Shown piece by piece: positions 17,195 to 25,725 of a stretch of 64,000 bases of DNA. The notes below the pieces were generated by a model. That model was not told the DNA's origin. It did no database searches and was given only the letters and a program-made list of their open reading frames with translations. Where the stretch lies: NCBI RefSeq assembly GCF_014697105.1, contig NZ_JACJRF010000007.1, forward strand, positions 62,001 through 126,000. The letters are read 5' to 3'. The number at the start of each line of letters is the position of its first letter. Positions within the stretch are counted from its first letter, which is position 1. The position numbers and the translations under genes were made by a program. Source of the stretch: Anabaena subtropica FACHB-260. Lineage in GTDB: Bacteria > Cyanobacteriota > Cyanobacteriia > Cyanobacteriales > Nostocaceae.

Positions 17195-18853
17195 CTAAAT
17201 ATTTAATCCAATTACTGTTAATTCTGGTGGATGCTCAACAGTAAATTGATAATCTACTTCTTGTTTTCTTTGGGCTGGGATAGTTATTGTCCATTCTAAA
17301 ATTCCCATTTCACCTAGTTGAATTGGCGGGTTGCTGCGGTTGAGGCGGACTTTAATTTGCTCGTTGCGGCTTATGGGTAATTGTTCAGTTAATTTCAACT
17401 GAGTCTCTTGATTAAGCAAATTAGTAATCACCAACCGATAAGTATAGGTAGTGCGGCGTTGATTACCAATAAGTTTTTTATCTACTTGGCGCTCAACTAA
17501 ATCACGCTCGATTTTTAACCCTTCGTCAATTCCTAAGTTGAGTTTAAATTCTTGTCCTGGGGCAACATTTTCTAGTTGAGTTGTCCCAATAAATATATCA
17601 TCACGAAAAATACTCGCTTTACCAGGTAATAAAGTCACACCATCAGAACTGTTTTTAACATTAGCTTCCAGATAGGCAAAGCTAACTAATCTTGGCATTG
17701 CTACATAATCAAGATTACATGGGTAATCATCATTAAAAATAGTGATTTTGTGTGGTGTGCCATCGCTAGGAATTTTACCACCGCCATTAAGTTTAAAAGT
17801 GACGATACTCCCTTCTTTGGATATTTCTGAGCCTACGTTTTCTGCCGCAATTAAACTATCCTCGGTAAGTTCTGCTTCTTCTTCTAATGGAATTCCTGCC
17901 GCAGATGGAACAGCAGTAGCTGATATAGCAGGTAGGGAAGGGCTGGTGGCTAGTTGTCGTCGAGATGGGCTACGCCCCGCCGTAAGCGATCGCCATACTT
18001 GAGGCGTTGGTGCGTCAATATACCAAGGTTGCAGTTTAGGCGGGATTGTACCTAATCCTGGTTTGGCGGTGGATAAGGTAAGCTCTATATCTAACCAATC
18101 TTCACCTGTATTTTGGGTGACTTCGGCAAGATAGTTCAAATTTACGGTCTTATTTGTACTATTCAAGCGCAAGTCATATAAGGGAGTCCAACTAGCATAA
18201 TTCACTATGTAAGACACCTCTAACTCAAACTCACCTTCTCCTGTCGCTTCAATTAGTGCAACCAAACTTATGCTTTCTTGGGGATGAGGTGTTTGGATAA
18301 CTTGCAACGAGTTGTGGAGTGCTTGTAGTTGTTTATCTAATTCTTGCTGTTGGTTTTTACATTCCCCAGAGGCGATCGCATATTCACTATACTGACTACC
18401 TAAAAAATTCAAAAAATCTAGAGTTTCACTCAGGCTGAGATTTTTCCGTGATAGGCTTTGAGCAAATGGTTCTTCCGTCTTTTCGCTTAAACCTTCGATA
18501 AACTTAGCCTGTAAAGTTAAAGCATCTACCTGGGCTTGGAGATGGCGTTTTTCTGTTTCTAATTGCTGAATTTGCCTTGTTAGCTGTGCAGATCGTTCAG
18601 CTACAGGTTCAGTGGTGTAGATGCGATCGCAGTTTATTCCTAACAAGCGCACCCCTACCGTACCTGTACCACCAACTCGAACAGACTCAGTTTCTAGTGT
18701 TACTGGCAGTGTAGTAATCACTAATTCTCGTTCTGTTCCTGATAAGGAAATCTTACCTTTTCGTGTAACTAAGGCTTTGTCACTGTAGGCTGTTACAGCT
18801 ACAATCTGACTCTCTACTGTTTTTCGCCAAGATGGTGTTTCCGGGTTAACCAC
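17195..18853 (-). CDS. DUF4139 (MuiA-like) protein
   Basis: A 552-residue protein of the mucoidy-inhibitor-A-like family. An N-terminal DUF4140 domain (VTAYSDKALVTRKGKISL) leads into a coiled coil (about residues 85-130). A DUF4139 domain with beta-rich repeats (SYIVNYASWTPLYDLRLNS, TLSTAKPG) follows and ends in QKQEVDYQFTVEHPPE-type sequence. The biochemical role is unknown. A 28-base copy of a GC-rich interspersed repeat (17967-17994) is read in frame in a poorly conserved linker. Confidence 0.85.
   Translation of the reverse strand: MVNPETPSWRKTVESQIVAVTAYSDKALVTRKGKISLSGTERELVITTLPVTLETESVRVGGTGTVGVRLLGINCDRIYTTEPVAERSAQLTRQIQQLETEKRHLQAQVDALTLQAKFIEGLSEKTEEPFAQSLSRKNLSLSETLDFLNFLGSQYSEYAIASGECKNQQQELDKQLQALHNSLQVIQTPHPQESISLVALIEATGEGEFELEVSYIVNYASWTPLYDLRLNSTNKTVNLNYLAEVTQNTGEDWLDIELTLSTAKPGLGTIPPKLQPWYIDAPTPQVWRSLTAGRSPSRRQLATSPSLPAISATAVPSAAGIPLEEEAELTEDSLIAAENVGSEISKEGSIVTFKLNGGGKIPSDGTPHKITIFNDDYPCNLDYVAMPRLVSFAYLEANVKNSSDGVTLLPGKASIFRDDIFIGTTQLENVAPGQEFKLNLGIDEGLKIERDLVERQVDKKLIGNQRRTTYTYRLVITNLLNQETQLKLTEQLPISRNEQIKVRLNRSNPPIQLGEMGILEWTITIPAQRKQEVDYQFTVEHPPELTVIGLNI
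17967..17994 (-). repeat. GC-rich repeat inside coding sequence
   Basis: On the minus strand it reads GGCGATCGCTTACGGCGGGG followed by CGTAGCCC. It shares GCGATCGCTTAC and GGCGGGGCGTAG with the intergenic repeat at 2249-2298. It is translated in frame within the DUF4139 gene. Confidence 0.6.
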
Positions 18854-18985
18854 TGCCAGTTTTTCCCTATGTTAAATGACCCTGTTGGTTCATTTTGAAA
18901 TTTTCCTGCTCTACCCGTCAAGCAATTTCAGACGAATTGAGAAAATGAGTGCTGAAGAAGTAGATTTCTTTCCCTGTTCCTACTT

Positions 18986-19942
18986 TCACTCAACCGCACT
19001 AGCACTATATTCAGGTATATCCACAGAACCAGAAACTGGCTCTGTTTGCCCTACAAACTTTTTGGCTGCATCTAACAGATACTCATAGTAAGTACGAGCT
19101 ACAATAGACAACTGTTTGCCAGCAGGGTAAACCATGTACCATGTCCGCTTAATGGGGAAGTGCTGCACGTCTAGAATGCTAAATTCTGGTGCATCAGATA
19201 ATAGGGTATGGCGAGAGAGAACAGAAATACCGAGTCCACCAGCGATCGCTTGTTTAATTGCCTCATTGCTGCCTAATTCCAGCTTTACTTTTACTGAAAC
19301 ACCTTGTTCTTCCAGCAGTTTCTGCACAGTCCGACGTGTTCCCGAACCTGGTTCCCTCATAATAAACGGTTCATTAGACAAGCGTTCTATAGGAATATTT
19401 TTTTCTTTTGCTAGTGGATGATTTGCCGGGGCAACTACCACTAAAGGATTATCTAAAAACGGGTGACAAGTAACATCCAAATGTTCTGGAACTTGACTCA
19501 TAATATACAAGTCGTCCATGTTGCTAATCATCCGTTCTAGGATGCGTTCGTGGTTGGTTACTTGCAGCGAAATGTCAATCCCCGGATAAAGTTGGCAAAA
19601 AGGTCCCAACAATCGCGGAACAAAATATTTGGCAGTGGTAATTACAGCTAAACGCAATTGCCCCTGTTTTAGCCCTTTTAAATCAGCCACTTTCATTTCA
19701 AATTGGGCTATAGTTTCAAAAATTTGTCGACAGGTAGCGAATAATTCTCTTCCGGCTTCGGTCAAATATAGACGCTTACCCACTTGCTCAAACAGTGGTA
19801 AACCTACCGATTTTGTCAGTTGCTTGATTTGCATGGAAACGGTAGGTTGGGTGAGAAATAATTCCTCAGCAGCACGAGTAAAGCTACCGTGCCGTGCCGC
19901 AGCCTCGAACACCTTCAACTGGTGTAACGTTGCTTGGTTCAA
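18986..19942 (-). CDS. cmpR: LysR-type regulator of carbon uptake, CmpR-like
   Basis: A 318-residue LysR-type regulator with an N-terminal winged helix-turn-helix (TLHQLKVFEAAARHGSFTRA, then LFLTQPTVSMQIKQL) and a LysR substrate domain from about residue 92. The TLHQLKVFE opening matches CmpR/CbbR-type proteins better than the RbcR or NdhR openings I know; rbcR is the alternative name. CmpR activates bicarbonate-transport genes under low CO2. The start is a TTG preceded by AGAGGAG, with no nearby ATG. It follows the carboxysome operon on the same strand after a 420-base spacer with dyad sites. Confidence 0.8.
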   Translation of the reverse strand: MNQATLHQLKVFEAAARHGSFTRAAEELFLTQPTVSMQIKQLTKSVGLPLFEQVGKRLYLTEAGRELFATCRQIFETIAQFEMKVADLKGLKQGQLRLAVITTAKYFVPRLLGPFCQLYPGIDISLQVTNHERILERMISNMDDLYIMSQVPEHLDVTCHPFLDNPLVVVAPANHPLAKEKNIPIERLSNEPFIMREPGSGTRRTVQKLLEEQGVSVKVKLELGSNEAIKQAIAGGLGISVLSRHTLLSDAPEFSILDVQHFPIKRTWYMVYPAGKQLSIVARTYYEYLLDAAKKFVGQTEPVSGSVDIPEYSASAVE

Positions 19943-20041
19943 GGTGATTCTCCTCTAATAGCGATTTATATATATAACACTAGTATTACTGAACACTTGC
20001 AAATCATATAAGTTCACTCATACGAAAGTTCTGAGTTTATT

Positions 20042-20057
20042 ATAGATAAAAATCTAT
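20042..20057. promoter_or_regulatory. Candidate LysR operator, dyad 1
   Basis: ATAGAT-AAAA-ATCTAT is a perfect 6-bp dyad. A TTA-N7-TAA match overlaps it (20037-20049), the pattern reported for CmpR binding. AT-rich DNA makes chance matches common. Confidence 0.4.
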
Positions 20058-20185
20058 TGTCGCCATGAAAAGAGAATTGATTTACCTATAGTATAGATGG
20101 GATAATTTGCTCTTCTGAATATATAAAATTCTACTTTCAATACGAGAAATATTGCTTAGATATGGTCTAGAAAATCTATTTTTGT

Positions 20186-20201
20186 ATAGACAAAAATCTA
20201 T
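20186..20201. promoter_or_regulatory. Candidate LysR operator, dyad 2
   Basis: ATAGAC-AAAA-ATCTAT repeats the first dyad with one change, 144 bases away. A further half-site (AAATCTATT) lies at 20172-20180. Confidence 0.4.
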
Positions 20202-20362
20202 TCTCTCTATTAGGATAAAGTTCTTTTAATTATGGTCTTGAGAAGTTATTATCAAAAAAACAATCAAAGCGTAAGATGCCTTCCAGCTGCAAGATGAATG
20301 TTGAATGCTGAATCTTGAATGACGATTTTTATTCAGTTCATTATTCTTTACTTAGCAATTCA

Positions 20363-21145
20363 TCATTCATCATTCCATACTTCTTCTGTGATTTTTACAG
20401 GTAAGGTGGCTAAGTCTGGCAACTGTAACACTTCCCTTTCTGCAACTTGCTCTCTGATATTTACTGGTAGCCTTAACGGTTGATGATGTTCGATCCAGCA
20501 ACTTGCGATGGGCAAGGTTTGCTCTAACTCATCTAAGGGTCGAGGAATCACCATCACGGCATTGAGTTCTCCGATCCGTTCCGCCTCAAACATTCCTGCT
20601 TCCACTGCGACTGCAACGTTAGCCACAGAGCCACGAATAATGGCTGTACACAAGCCTGCACCAATTTTTTCGTAGGATGCTAGCTGGACATCAGCCGATT
20701 TGAGCATAGCATCACAAGCACCTACCATTGCTGGAAAGCCTCGTGTTTCTACTAGACCAATGGCTTGGTTACTCAAGCGGCTGTATGTACCCTCTTCCAT
20801 TAACTGACTCAGGCGGTTAGTAATAGGCAATACTACATCAAGGTTAGGAAAGGGACGGGGAATTACCAAACTAGAAACTAGTTGTCCAAACTGTTCAGCA
20901 GTTTGCACACCAGCTTCAACGGCCAGTCGAACATCAGCAATACCACCCCGGACGATCGCTGTACAATGACCACTACCAATTTTTTCATAACCAACTAGGT
21001 GAACCCCAGCCGATTTCAACATCATGTCCGCCGTCCCCACGATCGCAGGAAAACTGAGAGTCGAAACTAAGCCCAAGGCTGTATCCCTGAGGTCGTCTTG
21101 ACGACGATATGTCTGGCTTGTGCTAGTAGATTGCTGATTATACAT
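20363..21145 (-). CDS. ccmO: Carboxysome shell protein CcmO (tandem BMC)
   Basis: A 260-residue shell protein made of two BMC domains in tandem (about residues 22-105 and 122-205 from the ATG at 21145). Each has the pattern LG/LVxTxxFPAxVGxxDxMLKSAxVxL...YEKIGxGxCTAI. Such tandem-BMC proteins form pseudohexameric trimers in the beta-carboxysome shell and are needed for assembly. The open frame reaches a GTG at 21178, but the ATG at 21145 has a GGAG at good spacing and is preferred. It is last in the ccm operon, 46 bases after ccmN. Confidence 0.92.
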   Translation of the reverse strand: MYNQQSTSTSQTYRRQDDLRDTALGLVSTLSFPAIVGTADMMLKSAGVHLVGYEKIGSGHCTAIVRGGIADVRLAVEAGVQTAEQFGQLVSSLVIPRPFPNLDVVLPITNRLSQLMEEGTYSRLSNQAIGLVETRGFPAMVGACDAMLKSADVQLASYEKIGAGLCTAIIRGSVANVAVAVEAGMFEAERIGELNAVMVIPRPLDELEQTLPIASCWIEHHQPLRLPVNIREQVAEREVLQLPDLATLPVKITEEVWNDE

Positions 21146-21185
21146 CGTGAATTCTCCGAGATACTCACAACTTAACACTTACTCA

Positions 21186-21222
21186 GAGCGATCAGCTACG
21201 CTCTCTGGGCGGAACACCATCG
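21186..21222. repeat. GC-rich repeat overlapping ccmN 3' end
   Basis: This block resembles the repeats at 2249-2298 and 15811-15844 (GGGCGGAACACCATCG core). It supplies the last codons (GVPPRERS) and stop codon of ccmN. Confidence 0.5.
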
Positions 21223-21956
21223 TCAGAGACTGGGTTATTGAGGGCTTGTCTATGGGGAAATAATGTCACTAAAAGTCTTTGGATGCTCCCTTGTCCATAA
21301 ATTTGAGTCCCGAAGGTGTTAGAGGATTCGGTGGCAGATTCACCGGATTCTGAATCTTCTGGGCTGATTGGTGTCACATTAGGCTCAGTGCCATTAGTAG
21401 TGTTTTGCTCTACAGTAGCAGACTGATTCTCTGGTGGTGCTGGGGGTGCTGTTTCTGAAACAGAATGTTGTTTAAACTCCACAAAAGCTGATGCCGATAA
21501 GGTAGTTGAAGTAATTACCTTAGTTTCATTCTCTTTGGGCTGTTGGGTATTGGTAGGAGTATTGTGATTGGTAGATGATTCAGGCATTTCAGTTGTATCA
21601 ATCTGTCGAGTGGTATCACCGACAATCGAACCTGGTGGTACTACTAACCCTGGAGCAATGGAACAGTTAAACAATGTTGTGGCTGCGCCAACACAAGCAT
21701 TCATGCCAATTTTGCCTTGACCAACCATCAAAAAACCGGCTCCCAAGCTTGCGCCCGCTTCTACTTCTATGCTTCCCTCGTTCACTTGGAGAATAGACCC
21801 CATGCCAATACATACCCCTGCCCCGATGATGATTTTGCTGTTTGCAGCCGCTTGGAGTATCACCCCTGGTGCAATTACGGCACTCGGATGAATTGTCACC
21901 TCGCCACTAATGTAGGACTCAAGATTGTTGTGGAGGCGCAGTGGCGGCACAGACAT
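21192..21956 (-). CDS. ccmN: Carboxysome assembly protein CcmN
   Basis: A 254-residue adaptor that bridges the CcmM/Rubisco core to the shell. The N-terminal half is a left-handed beta-helix of hexapeptide repeats (PSAVIAPGVILQAAANSKII, ACVGAATTLFNCSIAPGLVV). A long Thr/Ser/Glu/Pro-rich linker follows (about residues 125-210). An encapsulation peptide, IYGQGSIQRLLVTLFPHRQA, lies near the C-terminus and is the known shell-binding helix. The last residues come from an interspersed repeat. It lies between ccmM and ccmO. Confidence 0.93.
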   Translation of the reverse strand: MSVPPLRLHNNLESYISGEVTIHPSAVIAPGVILQAAANSKIIIGAGVCIGMGSILQVNEGSIEVEAGASLGAGFLMVGQGKIGMNACVGAATTLFNCSIAPGLVVPPGSIVGDTTRQIDTTEMPESSTNHNTPTNTQQPKENETKVITSTTLSASAFVEFKQHSVSETAPPAPPENQSATVEQNTTNGTEPNVTPISPEDSESGESATESSNTFGTQIYGQGSIQRLLVTLFPHRQALNNPVSDDGVPPRERS

Positions 21957-22019
21957 GGAAATTTTAACCTCAGAAGCCGAATATCAATTGAGGATTGGAG
22001 ACTGGGGATTGGAAATTGA

Positions 22020-22085
22020 GAATTGAGGATGAGAAAAAATTTTTCCTCGTTTCCCCTGCTCCCCTACTCCCCTGCTCCCCTGCCT
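22020..22085. repeat. C-rich tandem repeats between ccmM and ccmN
   Basis: The 135-base ccmM-ccmN gap contains repeated CCCCTGCT/CCCCTACT units (about 22049-22085) next to a small AT-rich dyad (GAGGAT...TTTTTCCTC). Upstream of it are heptamer-like GGATTGG units (about 21993-22028). It looks like expanded simple sequence within an operon. Confidence 0.6.
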
Positions 22086-22091
22086 CTTCTA

Positions 22092-23078
22092 CTATGGACG
22101 CTGAATAATTGTTTCCAGCACACGCCGCTTGGCTTTGGGGTCTATACCAATTAAGCGGACGTATTCTCCGGCAAATTCCGATAGGGAGGCTTCTACGGCG
22201 GCGATCGCTTCTCTTTCAGAAGTGGCTTGTATTGGCCCGGTACTACTCCAAGAACCTGTACGGAATCTTCTTTTATCTACGTGTTCAATGCTGAGTTTAT
22301 ACCCACCACCCAAGATTTGTCGTACCTGGTCTACTACCTCAGAACTCAAGCGAGTTGCGGTAGCAGTTGCGGTTGTCGATGACGTCGATGAGGCACTCAC
22401 TACGGTTCTTTGGCTGCCAGATGGAGCTACTTGACCGTTGGGACGTTGGATAATACTTTCTAGTACGCGCCGTTTTGCCTTCGGATCAATACCAATGAGG
22501 CGTACATACTCACCTTGATGGCTGTCTATACACTCTTCCAAAGCAGAAACAACTTCACTGGCCGAAGTTGCTTCTATTGGCTTACAGCTATTCCAAGAAC
22601 CTGTACGGAAACGACGCTCATCTACGTGTTCTGTTCCAATCTTGTAACCACCAGCCAATAACTGGCGAATTTGGTCTACGGTTTCACCACTAATTTTCCC
22701 ACTGGTTGCACCGTTACTATAACCGTTGCCGTTGCTATTGCCGTTGTAGCTACCGTTTGTATTAGTAGCAGGAGCTTTGAAGCTGGTAGAACCTGCTACT
22801 ACACCATCGGGACGTTGAATAATTGTTTCTAAAACTCGTCGCTTACCTTTGGGGTCAATGCCAAATAAACGCACATACTCACCACTGTGGTCAGCCAAAC
22901 AAGCCTCTAAAGCTGCTAAAGCATCACCTACGGATCTAGCTTCAATCGGCTGACAGCTAGTCCAAGAACCTGTACGAAATCTTCTTTGATCTACGTGTTC
23001 TGAACCAATTTTATAGCCTTGCTCTAGTAAATAGCGTACCTGTTCTACGGTTTCTGCACCCAAGCTGTTGCTTGCCAC
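22092..23078 (-). CDS. ccmM: Short CcmM isoform (CcmM35-like) from internal start
   Basis: A GTG at 23078 (codon 226 of ccmM) is preceded by AAAGGAG at 23086-23092 with a 7-base spacer. Translation from it would give 328 residues carrying only the three SSUL domains, about 35 kDa. A short form made by internal initiation is known for CcmM of Synechococcus elongatus. Here the site is inferred from sequence. Confidence 0.8.
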   Translation of the reverse strand: MASNSLGAETVEQVRYLLEQGYKIGSEHVDQRRFRTGSWTSCQPIEARSVGDALAALEACLADHSGEYVRLFGIDPKGKRRVLETIIQRPDGVVAGSTSFKAPATNTNGSYNGNSNGNGYSNGATSGKISGETVDQIRQLLAGGYKIGTEHVDERRFRTGSWNSCKPIEATSASEVVSALEECIDSHQGEYVRLIGIDPKAKRRVLESIIQRPNGQVAPSGSQRTVVSASSTSSTTATATATRLSSEVVDQVRQILGGGYKLSIEHVDKRRFRTGSWSSTGPIQATSEREAIAAVEASLSEFAGEYVRLIGIDPKAKRRVLETIIQRP

Positions 23079-23753
23079 TTCACTACTCCTTTCTAAACCA
23101 ATAACTTTATTACTTGCATAAGATTTAACTTGTTCATTGCGAAGGGGGGCAATACACTTGCTATCCGCAGCACAAAGGTATCCAGCTCGCAATGCTTGAT
23201 TAATCCCAATTACGTGATGGGCAAAATCTCTGTCTTGAGGTTGCACATCTGGCAAGCGATCGGCTTGCTTTTGGTTAGTAATGATCGCTCCTGAGGGAAC
23301 ATACTTACCAGGGGGAACTTCTACATCCTTAATTAGGGCGTGCATCATGACGATACAGCCTGCTCCTACTCTGGCATTAAATACCGTAGAGCGAAAACCA
23401 ATGAAAGAATTATCCCCAACGTAAGCAGGGCCATGAATCAGCGCCATGTGTGTCAAGGACGCGCTGCTACCCACCCAGACCGAGTATTCTTGATTGTCAT
23501 CGCCAACTACTCGACCTTGCTCCAATCCGTGAATAACTACACCGTCTTGAATATTGGTATTTTCACCAATATGAAAGGGTGTACCTTCATCGGCTCTAAT
23601 TGAAGTCCCTGGAGCAATGATGACATTTGCACCGATCCGCACATCCCCAATAATGTTACAAAACGGATGTACAAATGCGGTTTCATGGATTTGGGCTTCA
23701 GCTAAACTCCTCGACCACGGGGTTGGGGGTGCCGCCGTGCTGCGGACTGCCAT
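22092..23753 (-). CDS. ccmM: Carboxysome scaffold CcmM (gamma-CA plus three SSUL)
   Basis: A 553-residue scaffold that gathers Rubisco into the beta-carboxysome. Residues about 15-210 form a gamma-carbonic anhydrase beta-helix with Cys194 and Cys200 (CAADSKC), the pair that forms an activating disulfide in the active thermophilic CcmM. Three Rubisco small-subunit-like domains follow (starting about residues 233, 355 and 470), each with [13 protein letters not shown] and GIDPKxKRRVLExIIQRP. SSUL1 and SSUL2 carry two Cys each; SSUL3 has Ser/Thr instead. An internal start at V226 should give the short form. Confidence 0.96.
   Translation of the reverse strand: MAVRSTAAPPTPWSRSLAEAQIHETAFVHPFCNIIGDVRIGANVIIAPGTSIRADEGTPFHIGENTNIQDGVVIHGLEQGRVVGDDNQEYSVWVGSSASLTHMALIHGPAYVGDNSFIGFRSTVFNARVGAGCIVMMHALIKDVEVPPGKYVPSGAIITNQKQADRLPDVQPQDRDFAHHVIGINQALRAGYLCAADSKCIAPLRNEQVKSYASNKVIGLERSSEVASNSLGAETVEQVRYLLEQGYKIGSEHVDQRRFRTGSWTSCQPIEARSVGDALAALEACLADHSGEYVRLFGIDPKGKRRVLETIIQRPDGVVAGSTSFKAPATNTNGSYNGNSNGNGYSNGATSGKISGETVDQIRQLLAGGYKIGTEHVDERRFRTGSWNSCKPIEATSASEVVSALEECIDSHQGEYVRLIGIDPKAKRRVLESIIQRPNGQVAPSGSQRTVVSASSTSSTTATATATRLSSEVVDQVRQILGGGYKLSIEHVDKRRFRTGSWSSTGPIQATSEREAIAAVEASLSEFAGEYVRLIGIDPKAKRRVLETIIQRP
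23086..23092 (-). promoter_or_regulatory. Internal ribosome binding site in ccmM
   Basis: AAAGGAG on the minus strand within ccmM, 7 bases before an in-frame GTG. It falls in the linker between the carbonic anhydrase domain and SSUL1. Confidence 0.8.
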
Positions 23754-23763
23754 TGCGAGATTC

Positions 23764-23885
23764 CTCCTAAAAATTTGTCAGTTGTGAGCCAGTGCGTTCT
23801 TGGGGTTTTTTCCCATGAGCAACTGACGACCCTGAAAGGTCAGTTGTCGGTTGTCAGTTGTCTTGTTACTGACTAATGACTATGA
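23764..23885. repeat. Heptamer repeats between ccmL and ccmM
   Basis: This operon gap is filled with GTCAGTTGT/GACTAATGACT-type units in both orientations (for example about 23788-23795, 23840-23862 and 23871-23883). These are short tandemly repeated repetitive (STRR-type) sequences of filamentous cyanobacteria. Confidence 0.6.
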
Positions 23886-24191
23886 CTATCTATATTGGTC
23901 TTTTTTGCTGTAAATGAGACGATCTTCAACGTGAATAGTATCAATTATCGCCACTACGGCGGCATCTACAGGACGTTGCTCGTTGCCAAGTAATTGACGC
24001 GCCGCGCTACCACGGCTGATCAATACCCATTCGTCAAATCCCGCACCGACGCTATTATCTGCGGCTACCTCGTATTTTTGTAGGAGGTTTCCTTCTTCAT
24101 CTACTAATTGCAACAACAGTAGTTTGACACCTCTAAGACTTGGATCTTTTTGGGTGCTAACTACTGTGCCGCGAACTTTAGCAATTTGCAT
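23886..24191 (-). CDS. ccmL: Carboxysome vertex protein CcmL
   Basis: A 101-residue BMC-P (EutN/CcmL) family protein that forms pentamers capping the shell vertices. It begins MQIAKVRGTVVSTQKDPSLR and contains GAGFDEWVLISRGSAARQ, typical of the family. It follows ccmK1 after 6 bases and precedes ccmM. Confidence 0.96.
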   Translation of the reverse strand: MQIAKVRGTVVSTQKDPSLRGVKLLLLQLVDEEGNLLQKYEVAADNSVGAGFDEWVLISRGSAARQLLGNEQRPVDAAVVAIIDTIHVEDRLIYSKKDQYR

Positions 24192-24197
24192 TACTAA

Positions 24198-24542
24198 TTA
24201 CGGTCTTCTGCCGAAAGGACGAATTGCGTTCACATTTTCCCGAAACTGTTCTACATCTTCGGTATAACGAATTGGTAGGACGTATTCCAAGTTTTCATGG
24301 GGGCGAGCAATGATGTGTGTAGATAATACTTGTCCACCATTAACGCGCTTAACTGATTCAACACCTGCACCTACAGATGCTTGTACCTCAGAGACATCCC
24401 CTCTGACGATTACTGTTACCCGACCGCTACCAATTTTTTCGTAGCCCACCAAGGTGACACGAGCAGCTTTCACCATCGCGTCAGCAGCTTCCACAACTGC
24501 TGGAAAGCCTAACGTTTCTACCATTCCTACTGCAATAGACAT
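24198..24542 (-). CDS. ccmK1: Carboxysome shell hexamer protein CcmK1
   Basis: A 114-residue BMC-H shell protein, starting [20 protein letters not shown] and carrying the pore-region KIGSG motif. The tail is about 12 residues longer than its neighbour ([13 protein letters not shown]), as in CcmK1 of other cyanobacteria. It lies second in the operon; the number is given by this order and the tail length. It shares most residues with CcmK2. A 216-base gap separates the two genes. Confidence 0.9.
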   Translation of the reverse strand: MSIAVGMVETLGFPAVVEAADAMVKAARVTLVGYEKIGSGRVTVIVRGDVSEVQASVGAGVESVKRVNGGQVLSTHIIARPHENLEYVLPIRYTEDVEQFRENVNAIRPFGRRP

Positions 24543-24758
24543 TAGTTTTGATTCCCAAATAAAGTTTCTAGCTCTGGATTCCAGTGATACTCAAGACAGC
24601 AACCCCGTTAATTACTTTTTCGTGAATTAGCTTTTAGTACGGCGTAGCGTCAATCAAACCACCATTCAAAATTAACGAAACGCTTAGTACAGCAGCTTTT
24701 TAAATTTTGTATCGCTTTGCGCTTTTAGAAAAGTACCTTGAATTGCGCGCAGCAATAC

Positions 24759-25067
24759 TTAGGTACGGAACTGTTCTACGGCTTCTGTATAACGAATCGG
24801 TAAGACATATTCCAGGTTTTCGTGGGGACGAGCAATGATGTGGGTAGATACCACTTCACCACCGTTTACCCTTCTAGCGGCTTCAATGCCAGCAGCTACA
24901 GAGGCTTGTACCTCAGAGACATCTCCCCGCACAATTACTGTGACTCTAGCACTACCAATTTTTTCATATCCTACCAAAGTTACGCGGGCAGCTTTCACCA
25001 TCGCATCAGCAGCTTCTACTACTGCGGGAAAGCCTTTAGTCTCAATCATTCCAACTGCAATTGGCAT
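24759..25067 (-). CDS. ccmK2: Carboxysome shell hexamer protein CcmK2
   Basis: A 102-residue BMC-H protein and the first gene of the carboxysome operon. It begins [20 protein letters not shown] and has the conserved KIGSA pore loop and [16 protein letters not shown] block. Its hexamers tile the shell facets. The promoter should lie in the 0.66 kb spacer shared with the divergent ndhF4. Confidence 0.94.
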   Translation of the reverse strand: MPIAVGMIETKGFPAVVEAADAMVKAARVTLVGYEKIGSARVTVIVRGDVSEVQASVAAGIEAARRVNGGEVVSTHIIARPHENLEYVLPIRYTEAVEQFRT

Positions 25068-25725
25068 CGCAGAACTCCTAAAAAATTAATCCAATCAGTA
25101 CTGTGGTTTGAAATTTTGGACGGGGAAGCTCATCTTGAGCTATCAAAACACTTCCAAACTAAGCATAGAAAAGCTTGGCGTTTCTGGCAATATAAATTAG
25201 TATAATAGTTTATGATAAAAAAGTTTAAAAAAACTTAACGAAAATTTATAGCCTGGTTGCTTGTCATCAAAGTTCTTTAATTCCTAGCGCAACCACTTAT
25301 GCTTTATAATTTTTTTATGTCATTCACAATAAGACATTGATAACCAAGACTAAGCTTGTCTGGTGAGGAGTGTTCAGAGGCTGTATGTTTTACTGTTTCT
25401 GTCTTTCCTCTATTTTTTGCTAAAGATCAAAATTTTCTAAAAAACACATAAATTTTATTTATATATTCTATAAACTAATTTTCTGAAAGCAAAAACAGTA
25501 GCTAGGAAACAAAAATAAAGATGTAATAAAAGTCGGCATTCTTGCAGAAATAAACTTACAGTCAATTAAACCTTATTAGGGGAGTATAAATACAAAATAG
25601 TTATTTAAGTTTAGTGAAAAAAAAGTTAAAAAAACCATAGTTTTTGGGAAGATTTATTTTTTTTAGTAAATCATTGTTTTAAGAGTTTGCAAAAAGTTAA
25701 GGCTGAGTCTTCAAGGAAAATCTAA
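25068..25725. promoter_or_regulatory. Divergent promoter region ccmK2 / ndhF4
   Basis: A 658-base, strongly AT-rich spacer between two carbon-acquisition operons. It contains several A/T runs, including AAAAAAGTTTAAAAAAAC-like tracts (about 25218-25236 and 25617-25636). It is likely to hold both promoters and carbon-responsive LysR sites, but I cannot place them reliably. No gene is seen. Confidence 0.5.

Larger units (their letters stand above)
19943..20362. promoter_or_regulatory. AT-rich upstream region of the LysR gene
   Basis: This 420-base spacer separates ccmO from the regulator. It contains two similar dyads (20042-20057 and 20186-20201), a half-site (20172-20180) and a patch of heptamer-like repeats (about 20291-20330). 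No gene is seen. Confidence 0.55.

Noticed and set aside
18986-19942. Naming the regulator rbcR or ndhR
   Set aside because: The N-terminal TLHQLKVFEAAARHGSFTRA block fits the CmpR/CbbR type I know better than the DLPFTLDQLRILKAI-type RbcR start. It stays a judgement without an alignment.
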